A program made the translations under genes and the position numbers. This document shows positions 33,964 to 44,765 of a DNA stretch of 64,000 nt, in pieces. This DNA is from Fulvia fulva (Eukaryota > Ascomycota > Dothideomycetes > Mycosphaerellales > Mycosphaerellaceae), in NCBI RefSeq assembly GCF_020509005.1, contig NC_063012.1:7812001-7876000 (forward strand), written 5' to 3'. The stretch's first letter is position 1; each line of letters begins with the position of its first letter. Under the pieces are notes generated by a model. That model was given only the letters and a program-made list of their open reading frames with translations, had not been told where the DNA came from and ran no database searches.

Positions 33964-35369
33964 TCAGCATGGCCAAGTCGCAGCCAGAACAAAAGTCGCT
34001 GCAATCCAAAACAAAGAGCTCCGCATCGTGCTTGCAGCACCCGAATTCTGCTCCATAGCCGGCGAATTAGTGCCAGTAGACTGAACGAATCCTGAAGACC
34101 GACTGCTGGAAGGCAACACTGTAGCACCACTCCCCGATGTCGGCCTCCCGGGAGCGATCCATCCAGTACTGTTCGACGGTTGCACTACACTCGACACTGC
34201 GTCCGTCGCAGAAGAACACGGTACCGTTAACAGTCCAGTAGGCGGGTGCGTCAAGTCCACCTTTCCAGATCCTGGAGCCTCGGGCCACAAGGGGACTGAA
34301 GCGCTTGCGGTAGCGGTCTCAGTGACAGGCACAACAGAGTACGAACTTTCCGTCCCTGTGCCGATGACCATTGTCCCGCTCCCGCAGTCGGAGAAGACGG
34401 TATGGAATTGGGTGCTGGTGCCGTTGGTGAGGGTTACTGTCGTGACGTAGGGCGGTAGTGATGCTTTAGGAAGGTTGGAAAGGTCTGTGGGGAGCTTGGC
34501 GGACTCCGTTGGTCGTGGAGGCGGAAGCGGATGGAGGTTGGTCGGGGCTGGGTAGGAGGCGTGTTGCCAGAGGGGATTGTGGGGTGGAAACAGGATTGAT
34601 GGCCGGATTGTTGGGAGTGGGGGCTGTGATGGGTAGGGTGTTGGGACTGCGTGGTTGCCGTTGTAGATTGGTGGCGGTGGGGGTTGTGAGGAGTATGGTG
34701 TTGGAACTGCGTGGTTGCCGTTGTAGATTGGTGGCGGTGGCACTGATGCGGATCCTGCGGAAAGTGCTAAGCTTGCTGATGGGGACACTGTGGTCGATGA
34801 TGGAGGTGGCCTGGCCACGCTGCCCACGTAGCTGCTCATCGTTGGCTTTGGTAGGAGTGGCAATGCGAACGATGTCGCTGCGGAGGTGGTATTCCCATGT
34901 GAACTTGTGTCTAGGTTCAGTCCGCCGGTCTGTGCGAAGTGTTGTGTAGGTGGATGCGGAGTGCCGGGCTCTTGCGGTGGGCTTGCCTGACACTCTCCAG
35001 GCACTGGAAATGGTTCACCGCTGGTCGGATAGACTGTACAGCTCTTGCTGCATGCTGCGTCTCCAGCTTGCGGTGAAGACTGCCAGCAAGGCGCGTAGAT
35101 GTTGTCGAAGGGTGGGCGGCTAGCTGCTTGTTGTATGCAGTTCACAGGGTTCGGTACGTTGTTTTCGCAGCTGACCAGGATAGGCATGGTAAGAGATGGG
35201 CCTAAACAGAAGGACCCATTTGGCGTTGGGCACCTGAACTTCTCGGTTGCGTTGGCGCTGGAGATGGTCAGGTCGCTGTGGTAAGACAAGTCTGCGATGC
35301 TACTTACGGAGTTTTTTTCAAGGACATCGACGCCCCAACACCTGCAAGGATAGCATCGGAGACCTTCAT
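33964..35369 (-). CDS. GPI-anchored, Pro/Ser/Thr-rich cell-surface protein (hypothetical)
   Basis: Exon 1 (35369-35308), a 50-bp intron and exon 2 (35257-33964) give 451 residues. A short N-terminal hydrophobic start (MKVSDAILAGVGASMSL) is followed by a cysteine-bearing globular part: CPTPNGSFCLGPS, CENNVPNPVNCIQ, APCWQSS, AACSKSC, PGEC. A long Pro/Ser/Thr stalk follows. It includes two copies of a 20-residue unit (PPPPIYNGNHAVPTPY) and a VTTVTLTNGTSTQFHT segment of the kind seen in fungal surface proteins. The C-terminus, SSLFWIAATFVLAATWPC preceded by small residues, is a GPI-attachment signal. It is likely a wall or plasma-membrane glycoprotein. The signal peptide is weak, so an alternative start is possible. 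No enzymatic domain is recognised. Confidence 0.7.
34621..34740. repeat. 60-bp tandem duplication inside the GPI-protein gene
   Basis: Two adjacent 60-bp units (34621-34680, 34681-34740) share a perfect 33-bp stretch covering tgcgtggttgccgttgtaga and its continuation, with a few differences elsewhere. Each unit encodes 20 residues, so the frame is kept. Confidence 0.92.
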
Positions 35370-36612
35370 CTTGCAAGTATACCAGACAGATCAGGCGGTC
35401 TTCACGACTTCAACCTGCAGTTGCAATGTGAAGTGCTAGGTCAGTCGGTCAAACGAGCGTGTTGTGATCTAGTGGGGATCTTGGTTGATGAGCGTAGAAC
35501 GAATATGCCCGTGCAAGGAGCCAGTCTGCAGTAGGCATGATATACACATTACCCAGCATGCTGCAGCCACTCGCTTTTCGTCTTCTTGCCACAAACGGTC
35601 GTGGTGGGAAGGTGTCACGTTTCCAGCCTCGCACGAAGAGTCTTGGGAAGGCAGAGCGTGTCCAGCCTGCGACCTCAACGGGCGCGACCATAGCCCATGC
35701 CACTTTGCTCGCTTCAAGCCATCTTTGCTCGCTTGTTTCAACCAACGTTTGGCACATCTGCTCGGATTGTGTCCATGCAATCACGGGTCGTCGACCACAA
35801 AAGCCGCTGGGAAATGCATCCAGCCATGTCGACCCTGGCTAGACCTGCAGTCGTCACAATAGTAAGGGCCGCTGAACGAGCCGCACCGCATCTTGTCAAG
35901 TACCGGCATAATCATTAGAGCCATGGTGCGACGTAGCGCTGCCATATGCACATAGGGTGGCACCTGTTGACGCGGAGATCCTCTCAAGGGTGCTTAGCAG
36001 GGCCATTTTCCGGCACACACACACCAGCTGGCTTGAGAGCGGTGTCTTGACGCTGCATTGCAGCAGCTCGAGTGACCATCAACAGTTGGTGTGACCAGCC
36101 TTGTCAGTGAGGCTAAGACATTCAGGACATTTGGTGGTTGTCCAGCCGAAAACCGTTGCAGCCGTTGTACCAAACCTGCGATGATTGCGCGAACCAGAGA
36201 ATTGCTTGCGCAACAGACTACCCACATGCGCGACACTCCAGATTTTCTCTGCCTCTCTCGCCCTCCTTCTGCAACTGAAGTAGCAAGCCACTGTCGAAGG
36301 TCGGGAACAGTCTTGTGGGCAGATTGACCAAATTCCATTGAGATGAATCACTTGTCGGCTGTCCGAAGCTGCGCTATGAATCGAGCGAGTCCCACAACGA
36401 CATAACCTTGGCCTTAAACAATGCATCGAAGAAGTTGTCCGTTCCACCAGGTGATTCGGTCTACCGGGACTGAGGTTGGAGCTTTATTAGCCGAGTCACT
36501 GGATCGTGTTAGAGCTTGGTGGGGGTATGACATCGTCTTCTGAAGCAATAATGCTTCGAATGGTTTCTTGAACAGACATCAGTGCCGACAATACGCGGAT
36601 ACTGCGCCAAAT
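35370..36612. other. Divergent intergenic region, no gene supported
   Basis: 1.24 kb between the starts of the GPI-protein gene (minus) and the DsbA-like gene (plus). Frames up to 125 codons exist on both strands without domains. A Met in frame with the DsbA gene lies 45 bp upstream of the chosen start. Confidence 0.5.
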
Positions 36613-37287
36613 ATGACATACGAATCGGACATCGAGTTCACACTCGACACGATCTGCCCCTGGACGTACTTAGCCAAACGCCGGCTCGGGGCAGCTCTTG
36701 AACAGGTCCCGGCGGACTCTCCAGTGAAGTTCACCATCAAGTACAAGCCATATCAGCTGTATCCGGATGCATCGCAAGAGGGCGAAGACAAATTCGCCTG
36801 GTACAAGAAGACGCGCTATGGCGACAGCGATGAGAAGATGAAGAAGTACACGACCCTCATGTCGGCTTATGGCACTGGCGTCGGTATAGACTTCAAATTT
36901 GGTGGGACAGTGGCGAATACGCTGCAGGCACATCGTTGCATACAGCATTGGCAAGATTCCAAAGGACCTGAGACCGCTGATCGCTTTGTCAATAGCCTCT
37001 ACAGGCAGTATTTCGAGGAGGAGAAACATCCGAGCTCGCATGAAACCCTCTTGGCTGCAGCGAAAGAAGCTGGCATTGATGAAAGCGAGGCGAAGGCGTT
37101 CGTCGAGGACGAAAGCGAAGGGTTGATGGAGACAAAGATGCTTGTTCGCGAGCAAGCCGGGAATCAGATCGATGCTGTGCCGCACCTCGTGATCGTTGGC
37201 AAGCGCCGCGACACCACCGTGGAAGGGTGCCGGGAGGTGGATGAATATGTGAAGACGCTGAATCGGGTGGTAAAGGAGTGCTCTTGA
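36613..37287 (+). CDS. DsbA-like thioredoxin-fold oxidoreductase (FrnE type)
   Basis: Single exon. From Met at 36613 it encodes 224 residues, the usual size for fungal FrnE/DsbA-family proteins (PF01323). The start YESDIEFTLDTICPWTYLAK places the active-site region near residue 14, and the helical insertion LQAHRCIQHWQDSKGPETAD and the cis-Pro motif AVPHLVIVGKR are typical. Where many relatives have CPWCY or CPFC, this protein has CPWT, so it lacks the second redox cysteine. Glutathione-type or isomerase chemistry is therefore more likely than disulfide formation. An upstream in-frame Met at 36568 would add 15 residues of poor character. Probably cytosolic. It is convergent with VPS23, 76 bp away. 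Confidence 0.85.
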   Translation: MTYESDIEFTLDTICPWTYLAKRRLGAALEQVPADSPVKFTIKYKPYQLYPDASQEGEDKFAWYKKTRYGDSDEKMKKYTTLMSAYGTGVGIDFKFGGTVANTLQAHRCIQHWQDSKGPETADRFVNSLYRQYFEEEKHPSSHETLLAAAKEAGIDESEAKAFVEDESEGLMETKMLVREQAGNQIDAVPHLVIVGKRRDTTVEGCREVDEYVKTLNRVVKECS

Positions 37288-37363
37288 GCACAGCTTCGGA
37301 AGATATTTCGAGGTGATCTCGAACGTCCGGCCTAAGTCGGCCTTGTCGCTGGCAATTTCCTGC

Positions 37364-39111
37364 TCATCTCATTTTCAGTCCCATTCCTCTGGCGCATTTC
37401 CGAGCGAGAGCCATCTTCAAGAAGCACTCCCGACCGAGGCCTCTCATCTGTCGAACGAAATCATTTCCGCTGACTCGTCCTCGGTCCACAGCTTTCTGCA
37501 ACACGTACATGGCTTCCCTACTGGCTGCTTCCTCTGCACACAGAGTCCACAGCTGATTCGCAACCATGGTAGGAGCTATCAATACATCGTCGATTGGTGG
37601 CTGTTTCTTGGATTTCGTGGTCTTTATAGTACGATCGCACTCCTGTATGCTTTGGTGAAGTATGGCCTCGTTACTGGCGAGAGCTTGATCGAGCTGTTCC
37701 AATTGACGTAGTTCGCCTTCTAGCCGTTCGTAAGCAGATCGTAGTGCACTGTGCTGGGCCTGCAGCGGTGCGATTGCGGCTAGATTCTGTGCAACTTTCT
37801 GCTGTGTCTGTTGTACAAGCGTCCCTGTTATGGCATGGAGGAGGTGTTCCCGCTCAGGATTGGGGGGAATTGGAGGTGCTGGTAATGACTGTCGAGATGA
37901 ACTCGGCAGCGCGACCTCAAAGGGATCCGTCAATAGATCTGGCGCAGGCTGTTTCCGGGGCGCCTGCTGATGTTGTACTTGACTCTGGTGGTTGAAGGGC
38001 TGGGATGGCTGTGGTTGTCGCTGTTGAAATGATTGCTGAGGGCGATGCTGCTGTTGTAGATGTGGCGCACTCATGGATGGAACTTGCATCTGCTGCTGAG
38101 CCTGTGGCTGCGGGAGTGGTGGAGGGCGGGAGTACTTAGTCTCTGGTAGTTCGGAGTAGCCATGAACTGGTGACACGGGCGAGACAGGGCTTCGATCGTA
38201 ATTCGTTCTTTGCTGAAATGTCGGTTGCTGCAGTATATGCTGCGACGGGCCAGGAGGCCGATCGTTCTGGTGGCCTGAACTTATCGGAGTGAGGTGTTGA
38301 TTTGGTGTTAAACACTGCCATTGACCACTGGGAGGCTGCGAAGCTGGATTACCGTGCGGTCTAGGAGCCACCTCATGAGGTAGTGGTGGCAAGGGTGGAC
38401 CATCTCTCAAAGGATTTCGGGACGACTCGGCGTACTCCTCGCCAGGCTTAGGTGGCACTGGTGGAGGCGCATTGTCTCCTGGAGTTCCAACAGGTCCGCC
38501 ATTACTGCCTCCCGGTTTAGGTGGCAGCCGAGGAGGTGTCTGGCTAGCTCCTGGCATCTGTTGCTGATTTTGCGCCATGGGCCTTTGGTACTGCTGTTGC
38601 TGGGCTCTACTGATCACCGGTGGCTCTTTGGCAAAGGCTTGTTGTAGGCACTCGAGGAACTCGGCGACGTTGGCTCTGTCCCACATGCTCTGCCAGTCCC
38701 GTAGGTATGGATGATAGACTCTCCCATCCACGCCCACATGTTGGCCCGGTCTCACCGCCATATCTTTCGCCGGGTCGACGTAGACGATAGGTGCGTCGTA
38801 CGGATATGCATGCGGGATCCATAGCTTCACTGGAAAGCGATATGTCGTCCCTCTGAAATCAACAGGCAGGGTTCCATGGAGTATTACCAGCAGAGCCGAT
38901 GCACCACTTTCATACGTATATGTCTCGGTTCGTGTCTGGAGTGAGGGATAGGCAGAGAGGGATCGCGCAGCATCGGAATATGTTCGTTGCGGGTCACGGT
39001 ATTCCTGCAGGCGACATCAGTCGTGCTCAGACGTGGTGAAGATGTAGTCGACTCACGCACGTGGAGAACGCTATACAGCCACGCAAGCACCTTGTCTGAT
39101 ACCTGCGCCAT
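37364..39111 (-). CDS. VPS23: ESCRT-I subunit Vps23 (TSG101/Stp22)
   Basis: Exon 1 (39111-39061, MAQVSDKVLAWLYSVLH), a 56-bp intron and exon 2 (39004-37364) give 563 residues. The N-terminal UEV domain is clear: EYRDPQRTYSDAARSL, LPVDFRGTTYRFPVKLWIP, YPYDAPIVYVDP and HVGVDGRVYHPYL. It lacks the catalytic cysteine of true E2 enzymes, as expected. A long Pro/Gln-rich linker contains many PPxP and poly-Gln stretches. A coiled coil (HSALRSAYERLEGELRQLEQ) precedes the C-terminal steadiness box (REAMYVLQKAVDRG, DFVRQMRGLGRECFLKM). The protein recognises ubiquitinated cargo on endosomes and builds ESCRT-I for multivesicular-body sorting. The linker is longer than in yeast. Confidence 0.95.
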
Positions 39112-39540
39112 CCTTACTGTATGTACAGTGAATCAACCATCGGCCGTGAAAGTCATCTCATCATAAAGTCGTGATGGTGGATGTTGTCGCGCGAGAAGTG
39201 GAAGATGGACCAACGATGGGGTGCAGTCGTAGTCGCCAAGCGAGGGTGGAGGTGGAGTTATTAGAGCTGTCTCACTTCCACCTTAGAAACACCAACATGA
39301 ACTGAAGTGTGCACATCATACAAGCTCTCGAGAGCAACGGCTGTGGACAGCGGTAAGTGTGCATGGCAAGGGACGACAACCTGGCATTTGAACTGGTCAC
39401 AATCTCCCTCGAGCCTAGACGCGTTCTCACCCGTCGAGTATTCCTGTCACATGTTCCTATGTCTGCCCTTCTTTCCTCCCGTTGATTGTGCCTGTGCTGC
39501 TCTTCAGCATCAGGTTGGGTTCTGCCGAATCACTCGATAG
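39112..39540. other. Intergenic; upstream exon of the next gene probably here
   Basis: 429 bp upstream of a coding frame that lacks its own start. A strong donor-like GTAAGTGTG at 39355 and a CT-rich tract before 39540 suggest that a first exon and an intron lie here, but no unique ATG can be chosen. Confidence 0.4.
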
Positions 39541-40431
39541 CTACTCTACATCTACGGCCGACCTACAAGGACCACAAGGACGAAACGAAAGCTATCTGAT
39601 CACGAAGAGGACGCGAAAGCTTCCTACAAGGAGAACCTCAATTTGATCGATGCACAGAAAGCCAAGCAGCACAAGACAAATGCTGGAGCACGTCGGAAAG
39701 CTGCTCCCAAGCCCAAAGCTTCAAACGATGCCAAAGCAGCACAGAAGATGTTCGACAGCTCCGTCAAAACTACAGAGAAAGCAGTCGCTGCTCCAGATAG
39801 AGAGGTCAAGGCTCTGGGCGGCAATACTCGATCGATTGACATCTCAAGCTACGCCGCTGTCGCAACCAAAGAACTCCATTATGTGGCAAAGCTTAGTGAG
39901 ATGAACATTGTCCTTGCGTTTCAGCTCATGCTCAGTGTTGCGGACGCAACTGTCACCGATCTTGATGCGACTATCAGGATGTGTGGGTATGGAGACCGAG
40001 AAAGTGACTTCGAAGCGCATGATGAGGCCCTGCTCTCCTTGCTTACGAAGATCGCCTCGGATGGCTGTGCCTTTCAAGAAGCTTTCCAGCTTGTTTGAGG
40101 TCAAAGATCGCTGGACTTGCGATGATGCAGATGTAGGTCCATTCAAGACTCATGATTGGCCGAACAAGCAACAGCGCAATGCAATGTATTCGCAAAAGTT
40201 GGAGTGGGAGAAGGAGAGGTATGTCTGACAGTACTTTACCGATATGCTCAAAGCAATTGAGAGCATTTCATACTGACAACGAGCAGGAGAGAAGAACGAA
40301 GAGATCGTGGAGCAGAGACCGATGACTGGACTAGTGTGACTATTCCACACCCGACGGGTAACAAGGACTATCTGGATGCATACGGCGTTGATGCCCGAGA
40401 GCATCGAGAATCTCTCAGGACTGGATGCTGA
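39541..40431 (+). CDS. Hypothetical protein, 5' end unresolved and one apparent frameshift
   Basis: From about 39541 one frame reads TRTKRKLSDHEEDAKASYKE, RRKAAPKPKASNDAKAAQKM, then a compact part (SSYAAVATKELHYVAKLSEM, FQLMLSVADATVTDLDATIR), and stops at 40098. The +1 frame then continues without a gap: LFEVKDRWTCDDADVGPFKT and MYSQKLEWEKER. It crosses a 68-bp intron (40219-40286) and ends DYLDAYGVDAREHRESL at 40431. No intron of workable size explains the shift at 40070-40095, so a one-base indel is likely. No initiator Met exists in frame, so a first exon must lie upstream. The Lys-rich N-terminus suggests a nucleic-acid-binding or nuclear protein. The family is unknown. Confidence 0.5.
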
Positions 40432-40580
40432 GCGAGACACGTGAAACGATTCATGTACTATCTTTTTGGAGCTACCGCTTGGTAGTAGGTCTTTTCATGT
40501 TCTATTATCCTACCATACGAGAGTTTCATACGCAATCCTGCCTCTGTAGGTTATCACCTCCCATGCGCAAGCGGTCGAGA

Positions 40581-41000
40581 CAGCGGTCCGGACTTCACTT
40601 TCGTCATCTTCTTGGCTACGATGTGTGTAATTCCCTGGCCCATGGGTCGTTTCTAACAGTAGAGCAACATCTCTGTGCATGGCTTGAACTGCCTGTTCGC
40701 CATCATCGAGATCGTCTGCGGTGCTGCACCTCCAACTCCCTACTTCAGCCATCTACTCATGGTCTTCGCATTCCTGAGCATCTACCTTGGTTTGGCCTAG
40801 TTGTCGAAGACGACGGGCGACTTCCATCCTCTTGGGTGGCAGAACATTGTCGGTCATGTGGCGGCCTATGCTGGTGGAACCGCGGTGATTCACAGTGTTG
40901 TGTGGGCCTGTGTCTTTGTTGAAGCAAAGAATTGTGAGTGGGCGTCCCGCGGATGGAGGCGTGGCCGTGGAAGAAGAGGAGGCCAAGACATGGTCGGAGA
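40581..41000 (+). pseudogene. Relic of a multi-pass membrane protein (FAR-17a/AIG1-like fungal family)
   Basis: One frame reads FTFVIFLATMCVIPW, NISVHGLNCLFAIIEIVCG, PPTPYFSHLLMVFAFLSIYL and, after TAG at 40798-40800, LSKTTGDFHPLGWQ, GHVAAYAGGTAVIHSVVWAC. The order (VHxLN-xxFxxxEI, PPTP, YLGLA[Y]L, helix with AGG) is that of a fungal integral membrane family I know from FAR-17a/AIG1-like proteins. The TAG sits where Tyr is expected. Further stops lie near 40660. No start or full set of exons could be built, so the locus is probably inactive. The family call rests on memory of the pattern. Confidence 0.4.
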
Positions 41001-41178
41001 CGTCTTCATGCTCAAAGTCGATGACCAGTACAAGAACTCCAGTGGTAGTGGATCTTCATGCCTTGTAGACCTGTACATGGGTATATCTTCACTTCGTGCA
41101 TACTGTACAGTTGCTCCAGATGCGTCTTTCCCTCCCTATCCCTGCCGTAACGATCTAGGGAACGTGTACTTTGCCACT

Positions 41179-41977
41179 CTACCAGAACCAGAGCAATGCC
41201 AGGAAGCATATGGCAATAAAGGAGCCCAGGATGATGCCATCTCGCCTCTTCTTGCTGCCTATCCTCTGCATCAGTCCGTTAATGCCTGGTATCTGTGCTG
41301 CCGCGCCGGTGATCCTGCGTTGTATGCTCGTTAGATTTTCCCTTTGCAGACCGAAGCTCTCGTTCACGGCGTATGCCTGGCTGAGTACGGAGTCGGTCAT
41401 GTTGTGGCTGTTGTCGAGTCTCCGTCTTTCGTCCAGCATGTATTCCGCTTCCGCTGCCTCTGGGTTATCTCTCGATCGATATGCATCGATATCGTTGCGC
41501 ACGTTCGACAGCAAGTTCGCTCGATCTCGTGTATGGGCGATCTGCGACTTCAAGCGCGACAGTTCTGTCCGGTGCTGTTGTAGTATCTCTCTGTGTCTGG
41601 CTAGGTTCGTCGATTTCAGTGCGGATGGCGTAGGCTCTGAGTCGAGGACACGAGCGAGCTGATTGAGCAAGGCTGAGCGCTGGATGGCAGTGTCAGCATT
41701 GGTACAGAGGATTGATGTATAGATGCGTCCATGCTATGCTGCCTACCTTTTCTAACACTTCGTTCAGCTGCTCTTCTGTTCGCCTCTCATCATCGCTAGG
41801 CTTAGCTTCGAGGTCGGTTTTAGACGCGAACTGGGCATATGTGTGGAATAATGTTTCTGTCTAGCATATCCACTTAGCATACTCCTGATCGTGCAGCATG
41901 CCTCGACGACCAACTTGTGTCTCCTGCGCTCTCGCCTGCTGCCGTAGCTGTGCCCATCCTCCTGCTGTCGCGGCCAT
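41179..41977 (-). CDS. GOS1: Golgi SNARE Gos1 (GS28)
   Basis: Exons 41977-41915, 41860-41747 and 41679-41179 give 225 residues, the normal size for Gos1. The N-terminus MAATAGGWAQLRQQARAQET is conserved, followed by TLFHTYAQF and an acidic linker. The SNARE helix spans roughly residues 120-195 (ILQQHRTELSRLKSQIAHTR, SHNMTDSVLSQAYAVNESF, LTSIQRRITGAAAQIPG) with the layer-zero Gln. A C-terminal membrane anchor (DGIILGSFIAICFLALLWFW) ends the protein. Gos1 acts in intra-Golgi and endosome-to-Golgi fusion with Sed5, Ykt6 and Sft1. The gene is divergent from RPL35 across 254 bp. The first intron uses donor GTTGGT, weaker than its neighbours. Confidence 0.95.
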
Positions 41978-42231
41978 GCTTGACCACGTGTTGTGTGTGT
42001 CTTGGCTAGAATATGTACTGTAGAGGAGGTGAAGACCTGCAACGCTGCACCGACGACAGCACAAGGAAACAGCGATCACGAGTGCTGCTGCCGCATGAGG
42101 AAGCGGCGTTCGGGGATTGATGAGTCAGCGACTTGGCGGTCGCCTCCACTCGATTTTGGCGAAATTTGAACTTCATTGCGCGATCGATTAGACGACCACC
42201 CTTCGAAAATACTAACAAACAGCCTGTCAAG
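41978..42231. promoter_or_regulatory. Compact bidirectional promoter of GOS1 and RPL35
   Basis: Only 254 bp separate the two divergent start codons. The stretch close to RPL35 (42195-42230) is polypyrimidine/A-rich, as in many ribosomal-protein promoters. No single factor site is asserted. Confidence 0.5.
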
Positions 42232-42859
42232 ATGGTACGGACGCCCGCGATATGTCTGGATTCGAGCGTCAGAAATACTGACGTGTGTGTGGTAGTCGTC
42301 CGGCAAGGTCAAGGCAGCCCAGCTCTGGGGCAAGAACAAGGAGGAGTTGAAGACACAGCTCACTGAGCTGAAGCAAGAGCTCGTGCAGTTGAGGACACAG
42401 AAGATTGCTGGTGGCGCCCAGTCGAAGTTGAACAAGATGTACGTGTGATATGCTCCAGGCCCGAATCTCGAATCACGAACTCTCGCCCGACACCCACCGA
42501 AACGAACACGGCACACACCAGTCTGGGAAGGAGCATTGCTAACACATGCTGCAGCCACGACGTCCGCAAGTCAATTGCCCGCGTCCTCACCATCATCAAT
42601 GCGAACCAGCGCTCGCAACTTCGTCTGTTCTACAAGGGCAAGAAGTACATGCCACTCGACCTCCGCCCAAAGCAGACCCGCGCCATCCGCCGCCGATTAT
42701 CGCCAGAGGAGGCCAAGCTTGTCACCGAGAAGCAAAAGAAGAAGCAGAGGCACTTCCCGCTCAGAAACTACGCTGTCAAGGTATGAAATGTCAGAAGCGG
42801 ATGCAGATTCTGGTGGTTGAAGGGAAGGCATCGACTGACACGGGATACAGGCTGCGTAA
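42232..42859 (+). CDS. RPL35: 60S ribosomal protein L35 (uL29)
   Basis: Four exons: 42232-42234 (the ATG alone), 42296-42438, 42555-42780 and 42851-42859, for 126 residues. After the start Met the protein reads [60 protein letters not shown] and [20 protein letters not shown], matching eukaryotic L35 along its length. The last intron (70 bp, ending ATACAG) replaces a KV-stop with the usual -VKAA end; without splicing the protein would stop two codons later as KV. L35 sits at the polypeptide exit tunnel and contacts signal recognition particle and the nascent-chain complex. The ATG-only first exon is typical of some fungal ribosomal-protein genes. Confidence 0.96.
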
Positions 42860-44031
42860 ATGCGACAACGACTGCGACTTCTCTAACGGTGCATGATTGA
42901 GCGCTTGTTTCTTTCTCCATGGCGAAACGGACGGCTGGGAAAGGTGGACTGCTAGTGGGAGGACTATGCAGCTAGAGACCGTGATCAAAAAGGTCACAAA
43001 AACCCTCCCGAATCCATGTGCATGAGAACATCAGGTTCAATCAAGACTTGCTTCACGATTACACTTTTCGTTCTTCTCCGACGCGCGCCTGCATGTTATG
43101 CTTTCTACGAAGCCAACCGAAACCAACACCGACTATGCAGTGGAACCCATTTCGGACGTTCGTCTCATGATGGGCACAGTCAGGGAGCGTGTAACGAGCG
43201 AATCTGTGACGACTGTAGATACCTACGCGCCCCCAGCCATTGCGCTGTCCGGAATTCTCGTACTTCTGTGTGGACTGCGCCGTGTCTGTCATTTGGTAAG
43301 CGTATCGCAATCAGGTCTGTCCCCAGGTAAGGCTCTACTCAACCTTGTGGCAGAACGATGGCGAAAGGACCAGTACCGCAGCAGCTACGCGGGACCAAGG
43401 GTGGATATAATCCGCAGCAGCGGGCTTCCGATGAGCTTCGCTCATCGCCTTCGTAGTTGTCTAGCCTAACCGTGTCATTCTCGACCTGATCAAAGTGCTT
43501 CACGCGATAGAATGCTTACTTGCGAGATAGATGCGCCATTCCTCGTCGTTCTGCAACGGCAATAGGTCGATCTGTCATGACACCAAGTGAGGTGTGATAT
43601 CCAGGACCCGCCACTTTGGATCATACATACCAGGTACCCTAGGACCATGGCGACGCCGAATATCAAAAGTCTCAATACAACAACTTTTCCGAGGCGATAT
43701 TAAAGTACAAGCGAGGTGACCATACTCTGAAGTGCGGAAAATTGACCCAGCACACGACTCAAACCAAGAACGCTCAACATCTATGCCTGCTGCTTGTGCA
43801 AGCTATGGCACTAGCCATCCACCTCATGCTCTATCCATTATTCATGCTCTGTAGTCGTACTCGTGTATCCAAAAGCGCCGCTTTTCAAGAACCTGCCAAA
43901 CATCGAGAATTATGCTGTCGCGTGCGTTGAACGTATACCATCTCTTTCTGGCCTTCGTGTTAGCTTGGGTCTTCTTCACGTGCTTCGAATGTTCTCACCT
44001 CCGTTACTGTACCCAAGACCATCCTTCTGCG
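42860..44031. other. Intergenic, no gene supported
   Basis: 1.17 kb after RPL35. A plus-strand frame of 123 codons (43098-43469) contains a short hydrophobic run but no recognisable signal, family or splice partners. Nothing else was seen. Confidence 0.45.
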
Positions 44032-44765
44032 TCAAGTACGCCTGACACTGTTGCACTTCTTGCAAGTCTCGATTTGCGCATGCTCTGCTGTCGAGGTGAT
44101 GTATTGGATGTATTCCTCCAAGAAGGAGAATAACATCCAGCCACCAGATTCGCCCGGAAATTGCCACGACCGTGCCATCGCGTCCACCTCACAACGACAC
44201 GGCTCCTTGAACTTACCTCGCATTTTGGACCTGATGCCAGGAAAGGGCAGGTTCTCGTTCTGCGGTCGCTCGATGATGATTCTGGTCCGCGTTCTGCGAC
44301 CTTCGGTGACTGACTGAGTGTATGCGCGGAATCGAATCGTGATAGGTCTCATATCGCCGATTCGGTATGTGCGTGAGACTTTGATCTGTTGAAGGTACTC
44401 GAACGCATCACCCATGGCGTGGCGGAAAATAGAGATGCCGTCGCCGTTGAGAGACTGGTCAGTGAAGCAGAATATGTTTTCTTCGAAGTATATGCGCTGG
44501 CATTCTTTGTTGATCCGGTCGCTTGACCTGAGCAATGCAGGGTTGCCTTGTTGAAGAAGCTCAAGTCTGACAGACGTTAGTGAATGTGCGGCCGATAAGC
44601 CGAAGGGACGTACTGATCAGCATCGAGATAGATGGTGCGGTCCTTCACGAGTTCAAGTCTGTACACTTTGTTGCGCAGTTCACCTGGTAGATCGTAGAAT
44701 GTCGCTCGTGGTCGGCGGCGTCGCTGGGATGGTCGTGCAGATGTTCGAGTCTCAGATGACTTCAT
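44032..44765 (-). CDS. 2EXR/F-box-like domain protein (hypothetical)
   Basis: Exon 1 (44765-44614), a 47-bp intron (GTACGT...CACTAAC...TGTCAG) and exon 2 (44566-44032) give 228 residues. An Arg-rich start (RPSQRRRRPRA) leads to TFYDLPGELRNKVYRLELV, the F-box-like/2EXR opening common in Dothideomycetes. It is followed by GNPALLRSSDRINKECQRIY and FEENIFCF, which also belong to that fold. The rest (GDAFEYLQQIKVSRTYRIGD) is less conserved, and the end is Cys-bearing (CKKCNS). These families are large, vary between isolates and are mostly uncharacterised; some bind Skp1. No further role is claimed. Confidence 0.75.

Noticed and set aside
43098..43469. 123-codon plus-strand ORF with a short hydrophobic stretch
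   Set aside because: No signal peptide, no recognised family, no flanking exons.
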